The position numbers and the translations under genes are program-made. A stretch of DNA of 64,000 nt from Rusavskia elegans. Its lineage: Eukaryota; Ascomycota; Lecanoromycetes; Teloschistales; Teloschistaceae. The DNA is taken from the NCBI GenBank assembly GCA_011316305.1, contig SAUG01000126.1, positions 62,001 through 126,000 of the forward strand, given 5' to 3'. Below the pieces are notes generated by a model. The model made no database searches, was not told the origin of the DNA, and was given only the letters and a program-made list of their open reading frames with translations. Shown here in pieces: positions 37,144 to 48,413 of this stretch (positions are counted from its first letter, which is position 1; every line of letters begins with the position of its first letter).

Positions 37144-38659
37144 ATGACCTACTCACCACCCCAACCGAGCGGCGGGACTATGATTGTCGTGTTTTCGGTA
37201 ACACTCGCGACCGCCTCTGCAGTAGTGGTTGGTTTGCGTGTTCTGGCGGCCAGACTAAGTCGACGAAGTCTTCGCCTACATGACTATCTCGCCTTTGTCG
37301 CTACGGTAAAATACCGTGCTGGAATGTATGCTCAGTACTGAGAGGACCTCCAGGTTTTTTCCATCGGGTATGCGGTCGACGCGATCATATGTATTATTGA
37401 TCTCTGCACCTCTCTGGGTTGACCAGATTCCTGATCGAATTTAGGCGTCTACCTTGGGGGATCCGGCCAACACGTGGAGGATGTGGAAGCAGATCCTAAC
37501 CAGGGACCGGAGACAATAACTGCAGGCCTTAAGGTCGGGTCTTTCTTTGTAAACCTCAGTACTCCGTTGATGCTCGTCCTATGGTCACAGAGTTTTACCG
37601 CGTCGGTATTCGTCTGGGCCTGCGCGACCTGTCTATGCAAATTCTCTATCTTGTCTCTGTACCTAGAACTATTCCCGATACACTCGTTTCGCCGCGCGGT
37701 CTTTATGACAATGGGCTTCGTGACTGTCCTTTGGTTTGGTTTAATTCTCACCGAACTGCTGGTATGCCGGCCGTTGGCTTTCAGATGGGACAAGACGCTG
37801 CATGGCCACTGCGGCAGCACCGTTGACCAGGAGATATCCTGGTCACCCGTTAATCTTGTAGCCGATGGACTTATCGTCATCCTCCCATTGCCGGTGGTTT
37901 GGAAGCTTCAAATGCCGACAAAGAAAAAGCTGTACATCAGCTGTATGTTTGGTTTAGGACTCATGTAAGTACATGTTCCTGTGATCAGGGTAAAGACCTG
38001 GATTAGTATAAATGTCTTTAGAACGCGAACAACGTAGGAAGTCATGCTAATATCTCACTGCAGAATATGCGTTGTAAATGCTACCCGTATAGGACTTACT
38101 CTCAATGGCAACACGGAAGACTGGACCTACGCGCTTGTGGATGTAACCATTTGTTCCGGCATTGAGGTCTGGCTAGGACTCATCGCCGCCTGTATACCGA
38201 CCCTAGCACCCATCCTGAACCTCTTTTTAGACTGCAGAAAACGGCCGTGCGTCTCGTGAACTTCACAAGTGCAGCCTTAGGCCAAGTCACTCCTCTAGGC
38301 TCTCCGCGAGTAACCGCCGTGGGGCCTGGGAGATGGACAAGCATCGCCAACGGACACAAGAGGGCGGGTTGAGAGAGACGCAGTTCGAACGGCTTGACGA
38401 CGACGATGTTCCGTTGAGATCAAGAGGTCCGACCTCCCAAGAGGAAGTGATTGGAACTGAGACAATCGCAACTGCGGGACCCCCACGTGATGGATCTCTG
38501 TCAGTTGGTGGTCCCCAGCTGGAAGCTGGAGACATCGGAATACGAACGGATATTTCCATCTCGACGATTCGACCTCCAAACATTGAGAAGGAGGTCTTGC
38601 GGAAGGAAGGTGCCGAGGTCAAACGTAAGAAAAATAGTAACTGGGTGGTGGGAGGTTGA
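37144..38659 (+). pseudogene. Second SAT4/PTH11-like integral membrane protein, C terminus frameshifted
   Basis: Exons 37144-37305, 37354-37390, 37445-37964 and 38064 onward join in phase through GT-AG introns of 48, 54 and 99 nt. They give a continuous multi-TM protein with FSVTLATASAVVVGLRVLAA, LHDYLAFVATVFSIGYAVDA, VYLGGSGQHVEDVEADPNQG, ACATCLCKFSILSLYLELFP, NLVADGLIVILPLPVVWKLQ and WLGLIAACIPTLAPILNLF. This is the SAT4 domain in full. After about 38220 the expected tail appears in other frames: RLQKTAVRLVNFTSAALGQV in one, then TQFERLDDDDVPLRSR in another, ending at 38659. At least two small indels, or an unusual tail exon, are needed. The hydrophobic core is intact, so calling it a pseudogene is tentative. 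Confidence 0.7.
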
Positions 38660-38706
38660 TTGTTCTAGCGAAGCTGCCTGCCAAGGCCGCTATCTAAGCC
38701 GCTGGG

Positions 38707-39194
38707 CGGAGTGTCTCGGGAGCGCAACAAGTGAACGCAACATGCTAGCGGGCGCAACAACCTGACATTGTAATATATATAAATAACCACTTTTAATACG
38801 GTTTTTAAAAATTATAAAGAGTATATCTTCTAAGACTCTGCCTAATCTATAGTTCTGCTTCTTTAGAATCTTTCTTTATATACTAGCTGTCTGCGTATAG
38901 GGCCCTCGGGGGCTAGTATCTTTTAGTCGAGGTCTTAGTACTCCGTAGAGCCGTATAATCGGTTAAGATTTTCGAAGGTACTCCAGGCGTAGACTATATA
39001 AATCCAGCGAGTAAATAATAAATTCTAAAGAGGCAGAATTATAGAATAGACAGAGTCGTAGAAGATATACTCTTTATAATTTTAGAAAAGGGTATAAAAA
39101 GTGGTCGTCTGCTTATATGGAGTTGTTAGTTAGTAGGGCAATGTTGCGCCCGCTAGCATGTTGCGTTCACTTGTTGCGCTCCCGAGACACTCCG
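38707..39194. mobile_element. hAT-like foldback MITE with perfect 53-bp inverted repeats
   Basis: The outer 53 bp at each end (38707-38759 and 39142-39194) are exact reverse complements, starting CGGAGTGTCTCGGGAGCGCA. The element is flanked by the perfect 8-bp duplication CCGCTGGG (38699-38706 and 39195-39202), which is typical of hAT transposition. Inner sequence is also largely self-complementary (AAAGAGTATATCTTC pairs with GAAGATATACTCTTT). It encodes nothing. The identical ends and unmutated GC-rich termini suggest a recent insertion. Confidence 0.92.
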
Positions 39195-39276
39195 CCGCTG
39201 GGTGGCGGGATTCACACGCGTCATCTCGATAAGTTACGCGACGCGCTGAAACGTGGTTTCGTCGCCATTTTATAGC

Positions 39277-39814
39277 GGGTGTGACTCCCTCCACCCGCGT
39301 TGCGTTGCTTGTTCATTGCGCTTCCGCGCAATCCGACTGGCTTATATTTATACGTTTAAACGAGGCCTAAACTGAGCAGTTTAAATGTTAAATAGGTGTA
39401 CTAATCAGAAGGCAGATAAATGTTTTAAACAGGTAGATATAGGGAGAGGGGGGGAGTTTTTATAATACGGAGTCAAATGCGGAGTTCTGGTAGGGCTAGC
39501 TCTACCTCCAGGCTATCCCAGCGACTTTTGGTGGTGAGAACGTTTTTCAAGATCGAGGTGAACGAGGTCAAGGAAATACTATACATCCAATCCTTATCGC
39601 GTATACTAGATTTCTCCAGGCCTTACAGTATATACATATAGCTAAAAAGCCTGAGAATTTCAGCCTCAAAACTTGTATATATGGTATATTGTTAAAGGTC
39701 AAAGGAGGTGGTTGAAGAAAAGGAGTTCTCGATACATATATGCGGGGCAAGCCCTAACCCTATCCTTATTGGCACCCGCTTGACCACCCGGGGCGGGTGG
39801 AGGGAGTCACGCCC
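39277..39814. mobile_element. Second hAT-like MITE (538 bp) with 8-bp duplication
   Basis: The ends read GGGTGTGACTCCCTCCACCC and, reverse-complemented, GGGCGTGACTCCCTCCACCC, with one mismatch in 21 bp. The perfect 8-bp flanking repeat TTTATAGC lies at 39269-39276 and 39815-39822. The inside is AT-rich and non-coding. Its terminal sequence differs from that of the neighbouring 488-bp element, so it is another family. Confidence 0.88.
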
Positions 39815-39982
39815 TTTATAGCTGCATGTACCTCAGGTCAAAACATAACCAAGAACTCTTGAGTCGAAAGCTCAAAACGACACCCAAAACGGGGCCCACG
39901 GTGGAATTGATCTTAGTGTGTATTGGGGTGATTTATTGTCTGACATCTTGGACAACAGGCCTCTCCGTCTAGATAAGCACGA

Positions 39983-42018
39983 TCACAGCTTGTTTTGATT
40001 GACAGCTTCTTGGAAGTGCTCCACCACCCAAGGAAGAATCAGGGAGTCTACGATCTCATCCTTCAAAGTGGGTATCCACTTGCCCTGCGTGCCCTCGACA
40101 CACAACACTGGAGCTCCATCCTGCCATCGCAAAAGCGCCTTCAGAGCCTTAATAGCTTCCCCAAGCTCTTTACCCTCCAAAGGCAATGCCTTTACAATCT
40201 TCTGCCACATCGCATCTTTCATCAGCCTCTGCTTATAATCCTCCACCATCCGCCTGTATTCACATCTCTTGTCGAATGTTTCAAGAGCTTCTTCAGTCAA
40301 GCGTATACGTTGCGAACGACGGTCCTCCTCTATAACACCAACGTCCGGGTGTTGAGGCAACCACTCAGTGATGAAGTTCACGTACATTGGCCGCTCGGCC
40401 TTCTTGCTCTGTTGTGGCTTCCCCATCAGCTTCTCGAAACACTCGCGCCGGAAGAAGCGCGATGATGTTTCCCAAGTAAAGACTTCGTCCAGGGTTCTAA
40501 ATCCTGCCTTGAAGCGATTGACATCTAGTCTTAGATAATTCATCATCTCCCTTGGGTCGTACGTCAATCGGAGCAAGCAGTCACGAGGGTGCGTAGCCTC
40601 GATTTCTGCGACACGAACCTGTAACCCATTATCGTTGATAGTGAAGCCAAGACGAACGGCGGACATGCCGAGTAGCCGCCACAGGTCTCCATAGGCATAT
40701 ATAGTGGTCTGCCATTCGAAGAAGCCATGCTTGCAGGTCTGGACGTCAAGCTGGAAATGACCATTCGCTAGGTCAGGCAGCGAAATAGCAAACGAGTTTG
40801 TGTGGCCATTTTGGATGTAGTCTTTTGCCCCTAGAGCTTGAGAAAGGTCTTTGGTGGTGAAATCGTAGAGCCTCTTTCCGACTATTATATCGATGTCCCC
40901 GTGGTCTTCCTTTTCTGGCGCTTCGGCCGGTGTGCAGACCTGGTCAAAGTGTGTCTGAAGTATTCTATGAGTTGATCAGTTCCCCCCTGGGGGGCTCCTG
41001 TCTGGGGTCATATTGAGTTTTCATATATATATATATGTTTTATCAACGTTATATACGGCAACCATTGTTGTATTTTACGTATAAAGAAATTTTTACAGCT
41101 AAAGGTATATTTATCAGGCAAAATTTACAGCGCAGTTAATTATATTAACTATTTCCTTCTTTATTCGATTACGAATCCTCTATTATCTAGTTCTTCCTCG
41201 ATATTATAAATAATCAGGAGTATCTAATATTTCCGCTATATCTATCTACTATACTGCGAAGTAATTATCTATATTTGTCGTATTAGCCGTATTTATTATA
41301 TAACCCGTACCTAAACGCTCCGCTAAACTTTTAAGGTACTCTTTAGCCTACCTAGCTTTAAAAGAGTTACTAGGGAATACGCTAGCTACTATAGCTAGAA
41401 ACTTTACCCGGTTAATTAGACTAAAAGGGGGTAGAGAAATTAGATAGCGCGTTTTAAAGGTAGTAAGGAGGAGATCTAGATTAAAGTCGAAATAGATTAT
41501 TCTAGCTATAACGAGGTAGTTAACGACCGCGCGGGTAGATATAGTTATTACGGATATACTACGGTCTGGTTTAGCTTATAGCTATAGCTATTACGGGAAT
41601 ATATATATATATAAAAGCTTTTAGATATTATAGAGCTTATATTACTAGTAAATAAAGAAGAAACTATAACTGCGAGGTATATTAATCTATAAAAATCTCT
41701 ATATTAAATTATCGATAGAATAATACGTTATATTACTAAGTAAATTTAAATTAAAATTCTATAGAAAGAACTATTATTTATATTAACTAAACTAGGGTAT
41801 AAGTTCTACTACTATATATTTAATACTAGTATACTAACGCTTGATTTACTTACCGAACCACTGGTTTACCGGGTACCAAAACCAAAACAAATAACTAAAT
41901 AAGTTGATCAGTACTGAACAGATCTTCCCACGCCGTTGATCATTGCTAGTCGAGCAACTTTGTCGACTTTTGACCCCACTGGACGCTGATTGAAGAGGGA
42001 ACCACTTACAATATACAT
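39983..42018 (-). pseudogene. Nucleotidyltransferase-like gene split by an F4 element
   Basis: Removing the insertion 40981-41901 and one copy of its 11-bp target repeat leaves 1104 nt in a single frame from ATG 42018 to the stop at 39983. That is 368 codons including the stop. The product has DHGDIDIIVG (residues about 61-70), like the GxD metal-binding motif of DNA polymerase beta-type nucleotidyltransferases, with a possible third acidic residue in GHFQLDVQ. The C-terminal half (EYRRMVEDYKQRLMKDAMWQ, KWIPTLKDEIVDSLILPWVV) is helical and not recognised. Codon 37 is TGA and lies inside the target repeat, so the frame was already closed, unless a 112-nt GT-AG intron (GTAAGT...CATAG) spans this point. 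Start and function are uncertain. Confidence 0.65.
40981..41901 (+). mobile_element. F4 element copy 1 (921 bp, 11-bp target duplication)
   Basis: The element is flanked by perfect 11-bp direct repeats AGTTGATCAGT (40970-40980 and 41902-41912). The left end is a C/G palindrome (CCCCCCTGGGGGG) and the right end is AAATAACTAAATA. No terminal inverted repeats are visible. Two other copies occur at 57547-58468 (reverse) and 50955-62959 (interrupted). No coding frame survives. An 11-bp duplication suits Mutator-like transposition, but the family is not identified. Confidence 0.85.
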
Positions 42019-42456
42019 CGGTTTCGCAGCTCGACGTAGAGTGCTGGCGACAGTCGTACGACGCTGATCGGAGTTGGCCTTGATCTGAAGGCATGTCCTC
42101 CCATTTTATAGAAGCTTTGCGATTCCAATTACTAATTTTAGATTCTGTTGAGGCTTGGATTGGTAGATTTAAAGAAAAGTACATGAATCCATGTACTAGG
42201 GAGCGGTCGCAAGATGGAGGTGGGGATCTTGGGTAATAACCGTTTTTTCCATGGCGATGAGTCACCCTCTACCAACGATCTGCCTCTAATTCACTCACCG
42301 ATGCATCTGGGCAGCCACAAAGATGAAAAATTAACCCTTAGAGCGATTTCAAAGTTCGGGTCGTACAGCTACTCATCCGACAGATATAAAGCTCGCCACT
42401 GTATTCATTAGAAAAAGCATTTAAGTCATCGAGCTGCATCAGACCATCACGAGACC
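42019..42456. other. Short unaltered host sequence between the split gene and the copia insertion
   Basis: The stretch is base-balanced and non-coding as far as I can read. It lies between the start of the minus-strand nucleotidyltransferase-like gene and a plus-strand gene fragment at 42457, so it is probably their divergent upstream region. Confidence 0.4.
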
Positions 42457-42558
42457 ATGGACAATTATTCCCCGGAAGTTGCATAGCCTCGTGTTCCGAG
42501 CGAGAAGCTGCAAGCGTACGGCTTAGGGTTTGTTCAAGGCAAAACGGTGCGCTGATAG
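42457..42558 (+). pseudogene. 5' fragment of an unidentified gene interrupted by copia element 1
   Basis: An ATG at 42457 opens MDNYSPEVA followed by TAG and then the protein-like PRVPSEKLQAYGLGFVQGK. The copia element begins at 42559. The sequence resumes at 49915 with LYSASTQLADIEKF, a TAG, NAAVAILSDYFK, and a GT-AG intron at 50000-50054. The TAGs could be altered CAG codons. The two sides are not in one obvious frame. I do not recognise the family. Confidence 0.4.
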
Positions 42559-42693
42559 TATTATAAGCTAATAGCGAACTCGTTATATTCTAACCACCTT
42601 CCAGGTAGATCCAGGTACTAGCTACCTAATTATATATATAAATAGGCGCTCTACTCTCTAGATAATTTAATAGATTATAGATTCCTTTTAATA
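42559..42693 (+). repeat. 5' LTR of copia 1
   Basis: This is 135 bp, TATTATAAGC...CCTTTTAATA, the RIP-altered form of TGTTATAAGC...TTCAACA as seen in the 3' copy. A primer-site-like GGTTATAAGCTCGG follows. Confidence 0.9.
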
Positions 42694-43498
42694 GGTTATA
42701 AGCTCGGTAGTTTATTTAATTATTAACCTCTTCGCTCTAATTAACTTCTATCTAATCGATTAATCTAGGCCTCCTATAAAGTTATTAGTAATATATTTCT
42801 TCCTATAAAAATCTACGGAAGTAAAATCCTTCGGACTAGATTTATATTATAGTTTAACTCTTTCGCCGTTTGAATCTATCGAATTCCAGGTATACTATAG
42901 TTAAAACCCTTCCGTTTAAATCTATTTATAATTAAAGTCTTTACTATTTAGATTTATCGAGCGTTAGGTATACTATAGTTAGATTAGATATAGAATTATA
43001 TAGAATTTATAATTTATTTTATATTAAATTTAATATATCGATACTTTACTAGTAATATTAAAAAAAATCTTATTTTAATATAGTATTATAAATAATTATA
43101 GAATTAACTTCTAGGTATCTTATTATCCAATTACCACTAATTTCTAGCTAGATATTTACTATAAATATTACGATTTTATCCGCTATTAATACTAATTAGA
43201 ATCTTTTATAGATAGTTTTTAAATCTACTTACCTCTAAAACTCGTCTATATTACAGGTAAAGGTAATAAAATTATAAATACTACTTCCATAAAATCTAAA
43301 TTCTTCTATTCTACTAAACTATCGGATTTTCTTCTAGATATTAAACGGATAAACCGGATTAAACCAGCTTTTTCTATTATCTTTCCGCCTTTTGGTAAGC
43401 TAATAGTAATAAATAAATAGACGTTAAACGAATCTTCTAGTAACCTAGACTCTAATAGTATTATTCGAAATATAGAGGCTAGATATCAGTATTTTCTA

Positions 43499-43675
43499 TA
43501 ACCGGCTTAAAGCCGATTTTAGCTGTCTTAGCCGTCTTAGTCGATTTTTAGCCGGTACGGCTAAGAGCGGCTTATAAACGACTTATTAGCCGGTTTCGGG
43601 TATACCCAAAGCTATATAGCTGCGTAGCTAAAACGGCTAAGACAGCTAAGCGGCTAAGACGGCTAAAACCGGTTA
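43499..43675. mobile_element. Inverted-repeat MITE candidate inside copia 1
   Basis: The ends are inverted repeats built from TAACCGG and TTAGCCGTCTTAG words (left TAACCGGCTT, right AACCGGTTA). The middle has further AGCCG / CGGCT pairing. No matching target duplication could be fixed. Confidence 0.55.
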
Positions 43676-44362
43676 AAAAGATTTAGAGATTCGATTTTAA
43701 AATCGTTTAAATCTTTATTAGTTAATAGGCCTATATATACCTATATATACCGCTAGGCTAGCTTCGTCTAGATTAAAAATATTAAATTATTTTACTAGAA
43801 TCTAACTAGAATAGGTCAAGCGTAGTTTATTAAATAGATATTCGACTTCCGTTATTCCCGCTTTTAGTAGTAGCCGCTAAACTTTATTTTCGACTTAGAT
43901 TATATAGATTTATTTCTAGCTTATATATAGATTCTATTTTAGGCTGCTTATTAAATAGATACTCGTACTATAGATACTATTAGAGCTCTAATCTATCGAA
44001 AATCTACTTTTTGGATTTTTAGATTATTTAGATTAATTAGATCATTTGGATTACTTGGATTAAAATAGCTGTCAGCCGGTCTAATCTGTAAATCCATTTT
44101 AAAATCCGCTGATAGAAGCTCGGCTAGAACCGCCTTTATATTAGAGGCTAGTATAGCTGGTATAGCTAATATAATAGGTTGAAACGAGAAGGTTATAATT
44201 ATAGAAAAGAGTATAACTATACCGATAGAATTTTAAAAATCTTTACTATTAGATATATCTACTTTTTCTTTATATTACTAAATATAAAACCTTTCTAGCT
44301 AGTATTTACCGTATTAGAATAAGTTTTACTATCGATATAATTACTATACCTTAGTAATAGAT

Positions 44363-44521
44363 AGACTGGCCGTTTTATCGGGTTTCGAACCAGAGTTCGT
44401 ATCCCGGGTTCGACTTTCTAACCGTATTAGAAAGGAGATTAATATAAACTGGTAATTTAGACGCGTTAGCTATATTTATCGCGAAGTCGGGTCGCCACTT
44501 TAGTTCGAAGTAGCCAGTCTA
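44363..44521 (+). mobile_element. 160-bp hAT-like MITE, copy 1
   Basis: The ends are TAGACTGGCC... and ...TAGCCAGTCTA. The flanks GTAATAGA and ATAATAGA are an 8-bp duplication with one G/A difference. It contains a GGTTTCGAACC palindromic block shared with two other copies. Confidence 0.85.
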
Positions 44522-47500
44522 ATAATAGACTTCGAAGTATCGATTTTCTTTTTTATATCTATAGCCTTTAATCTCTTTAAAGAAATCTATAAATTTAAAA
44601 GAAGCTATAACTTTTAAATTTAGTTTACTAATATTTAAACAGCTATCTGGATTATAGGCTATAAATTCTTTATTACTAATAAAAACCTTTTTTAGGCGAT
44701 CGATATCTATATAGTAGCCGCGAATCTTTAAATTAGAAAATAGATTAAGGTCTAAAATACTATTAGAGCCTTTATTTTTAGTAATATCAAGCGGAAAGTT
44801 AATTAATCCCTTAATAATCTATCTATAGCTTTTAAAATAATAGAAAAATTTAGATATCGTTTTATTCGAAAAAGTAATATCTATATTACCGAAATTTATA
44901 TATCCCTTCGGGGTACTACCTTTAAAACCTCGAAGAATATTTATAATTTTACTGCTAAACTTCGCTAATATAATACCGAACTAGCGGCTATCTACTCGAA
45001 CTATATATTTCGGAAATAAAAAATAAATCTTTATTTTATTAATAATTTTACCGATAAATATAATAATTTTACCGAACGTTATTTTACTTTTAACTAAAGT
45101 TTTATTACTATTAGTAACGTGATAGACTAGTAGGTTCTAATTAATAAAGCTGCTAAAATTAAATTTAAAGCTAAAATCCGTAGCTTCTATATCTCTATCT
45201 ATAAAGTAACTACGTTCTACTTTCCCGGCTATATTTTATCTAATTATTAGTTAATATCTTCTATCCAAGCTAATATCGCTAATATAGACTCTAAATGGGC
45301 GGCGCTAGAAGAAGTATATAAGGTATTTACTAAAGTTTGAACCGAGATTTAATATAATTTCTATAAAATCTTTAGATATTTTTTAAAAGAATATTAGAAG
45401 ATAGATAATACCGAACCGTCTATATATATTAAAAAACGAAATACTATATCTACTAGAACTAATAAAGCTAATAAAAAGTAGAAAGAAGATAAACTTTTAG
45501 ATAATAAATTTTAGAATATTTCCGCTAATATTAGATTTATTTTAGATATCGAAAAAATTAAATTTATAGTTACTAATACCGTTCGGTATCCGAAAATCGA
45601 ATTTAAAAAAAAGAATATTAAAAAGTACCTCGCCGAATTATACTAGCGCGAAAGCTACTACTATTATTTTAATTTTAAAGCCGCCCGTTATATTAATAGC
45701 TATAAGAAAGTCTTTAAATATTTCGAAAACCTAAAATAGCTAATTTTTATTAAAGGCTTTAAAGGTTCTATTATTATTAGATAGTAAAGTATTTTCCGTA
45801 TTAAAATCTCTATAGTAGACCGTTACTAAACTATATATATCTTAAACGTACTATATTATATAACGTTTCCTTTTACTTTCTTATTTATTAGAGTTTTCAA
45901 ACTGAAAAATTACTATTTAATATTCGATATAATAGAAACCTAGATTATCTATAAAACTACCTGTAAAGTAGGTATATAGGATATTTGTTTCTATATTACT
46001 AACCTATACCGCTTTATCTTTTAAAATAATAAAATCCCTTTAGGTACTATTACTAGTACCTATTATATAACTTCTGCTCTAGGAAAAAGATAGAATTATA
46101 TTAAAAAGACCCGCGTAAATAAAAGATTATAATATAAATAATAATTAAAAATTAATATTAATATAGTTTATCGGCGCCTAGGTTACATATCTAAAGTTTA
46201 TTTACGATAAATTCTATAAATTTCCGAAGGTTTTAACTTTTCGGGTATTTTTAAATTCTATAAAAAATATATTCTAGTTAAATAGATCTATTTAAACTTT
46301 ACTAGTCGCTTTAAATAGTATACCGAATATCTAAAATGAATTTATATAGATATTAGTAGCTTTAATTTAGATTTTATAAAAGAAAAACGCTACTTTATAC
46401 TATTTTTAGACGAGATAACTAGGATATATTAAATTATATTTTTAAAATAGAATTTAGATATCCCCGGCGCTTTTTGGGACTGGATATAGTTTATAGAGAT
46501 TTATTTCCGAGCTAAAGGTTAAACGATAGTATTATAATAATAAAGAGGAATTTATATCTAAAATTATAAAAGTTAATATTAAAGTTAATGGTATTAAATA
46601 TAAATCGATAGCATTCTATAATTCAAAATAAAAAGTGTCCGCTAAACGCTATATATTTATATTTTAAGATCGTATAAAAATACTCTTTAAAGATACTAAT
46701 TTTAATATTAATTTCTAGTTTAAAATAGTCGGTATAAAAGTATATCTTTGAAATAGATTACTAATAAATATTTTTAAAGAAATTACTCTATTCGAAGCCT
46801 AGAATAAATTTAAACCAGACTTTAGTTACCTTCGGATTGTCGGCAGTACTAGCTATAAGATAACTAACCGCGATACTTTTAAGAAATTTAACAATCGAGC
46901 GGGGAAATATATATTTTTAGGCTATAGTAAAATAAACTAATATCGAGTATTCAATCTAGTTAAAAAAAAATAGAGCTTATTCGCGATATTAGATTCTATA
47001 AAGACGACTACCGCCCCCGCGAAAGAATTATTCCAGATATTAGTACTAACAGTAAAATATCTATATTAGATAGAATTTCTAAAAGATTATAGATAAATAA
47101 TCTCGGAAACCTAATCTATTATAGTTAAAAAAGATTCCTAAAAGAAGATCCTAACTATAATAAAATACTAAATAAAAGGACCCGTTTATAGATTCTATAT
47201 TATTAAATATTATTTATAGATTACTAGTAAAACCTTAAGTTCTACTATTTTCTAGTCGATATCTAAATAGCTATTCTCCGTCTTAAAAACTAAAATAGGG
47301 ACCCAGCTATATTAATTTCTGCTCTTTTTACTAGCTTCGAAGCCTATTAAACTTTTACCGAAAAAGTCTTTAGTAATTCTATTAATTTAGACCCTATAGA
47401 ACCTATAAATTATAAAAAAGCTAAAGTTTCCGTTTAAACGCCTATATAGAATTCTAGAATAATTAAAAAACTTAAATTACTCAATATTAACGAAACCTAG

Positions 47501-47541
47501 AAGCTTATCGTTAGACCTATCTACTAGAGAATTCTCGGTAG

Positions 47542-47701
47542 TAGACTGGCCGTTTTGTCGGGTTTCGAACCCGGGTTCGTGTTCCAGGTTCGACTTTCTA
47601 ACCGTATTAGAAAGGAGATTAATATAAACTGGTAATTTAAACGCGTTAGCTATATTTATCGCGAAGTCGAATCGCCACTTTAATTCGAAGTAGCCAGTCT
47701 A
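47542..47701 (+). mobile_element. 160-bp hAT-like MITE, copy 2
   Basis: The sequence is nearly identical to copy 1. It is flanked by the perfect 8-bp duplication CTCGGTAG (47534-47541 and 47702-47709). Confidence 0.92.
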
Positions 47702-47941
47702 CTCGGTAGTAAATAGGTTTATAAGCTAAAGCGTAGCTTTAAAAGAAAGATTATCTACTATAAAACTCGCTAGATTATCCGAGAATTCGAGTAATATTAT
47801 AGGATCGACTTTAATAAAACTTTCGCTATAGTAGTTGAACTAATAATCTATAAAATTCTATTTACTATAGCTTTCCGGAATAACTAGGAGGTCGAATAAA
47901 TAGATATTAAAACCGCTTTCCTCTATAAAAATCTAGATAAT

Positions 47942-48413
47942 TGTTATGAGCACGCGCGGCGTGACCTCGGGAACGTAGTAGTGCTCAGTACAGCACCGGA
48001 ACTCCTCATTACGCCTAGACAGGTAGGAAGGACTTAGCATTATTATCTTAGTTATCTTAGCGAGTAAGGTACCTAAGGAAGATATCTTAGTTATCTCAGT
48101 AAGTAAGGTACCTAAGGAAGGATATCTTAGTTATCTCAGCGAGTAAGATACCTAAGGAAAGGTTATCTTAGTTATCTTAGCGAGTAAGGCACCTAAGGAA
48201 AGGAGGATTTTATTATCTATATAGATTCCGAACTCGATACCCTTATAGCTCGTATTTAATTTATTAGTTATCGCTATATACTGCTCTAGTAATTAAACTA
48301 ACTTATTCTTATATTAACTTAAAGTAATTACCCGTTGTACCTCCGTTTATAGATATACTAATAAATCCAACCAACCCTTGGAGATACCAGGACCCCCAGG
48401 TAGCCCTATAACA
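47942..48413 (+). repeat. Solo LTR2 inserted in the copia 1 reverse transcriptase
   Basis: This is 472 bp from TGTTATGAGC to CCCTATAACA with inverted TGTTAT/ATAACA ends. The perfect 5-bp duplication ATAAT lies at 47937-47941 and 48414-48418. It splits the copia coding sequence exactly between KNLD and the following N/K residues, which rejoin in frame when it is removed. It is far less degraded than its host. Confidence 0.93.
48043..48203 (+). repeat. Four-copy tandem repeat of 40-42 bp inside solo LTR2
   Basis: The unit is built on TATCTTAGTTATCT then AGCGAGTAAGGTACCTAAGG, with small differences between copies. The LTR2 copy at 6695-7177 has a diverged version with about three units. Confidence 0.8.

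Noticed and set aside
39995..40465. 156-codon plus-strand frame
   Set aside because: It is antisense to the nucleotidyltransferase-like gene, whose frame continues across an excised insertion.
48043..48203. Regular 40-42-bp repeats that could suggest a CRISPR-like array
   Set aside because: The units abut with no unique spacers, and the whole array lies inside a eukaryotic LTR.
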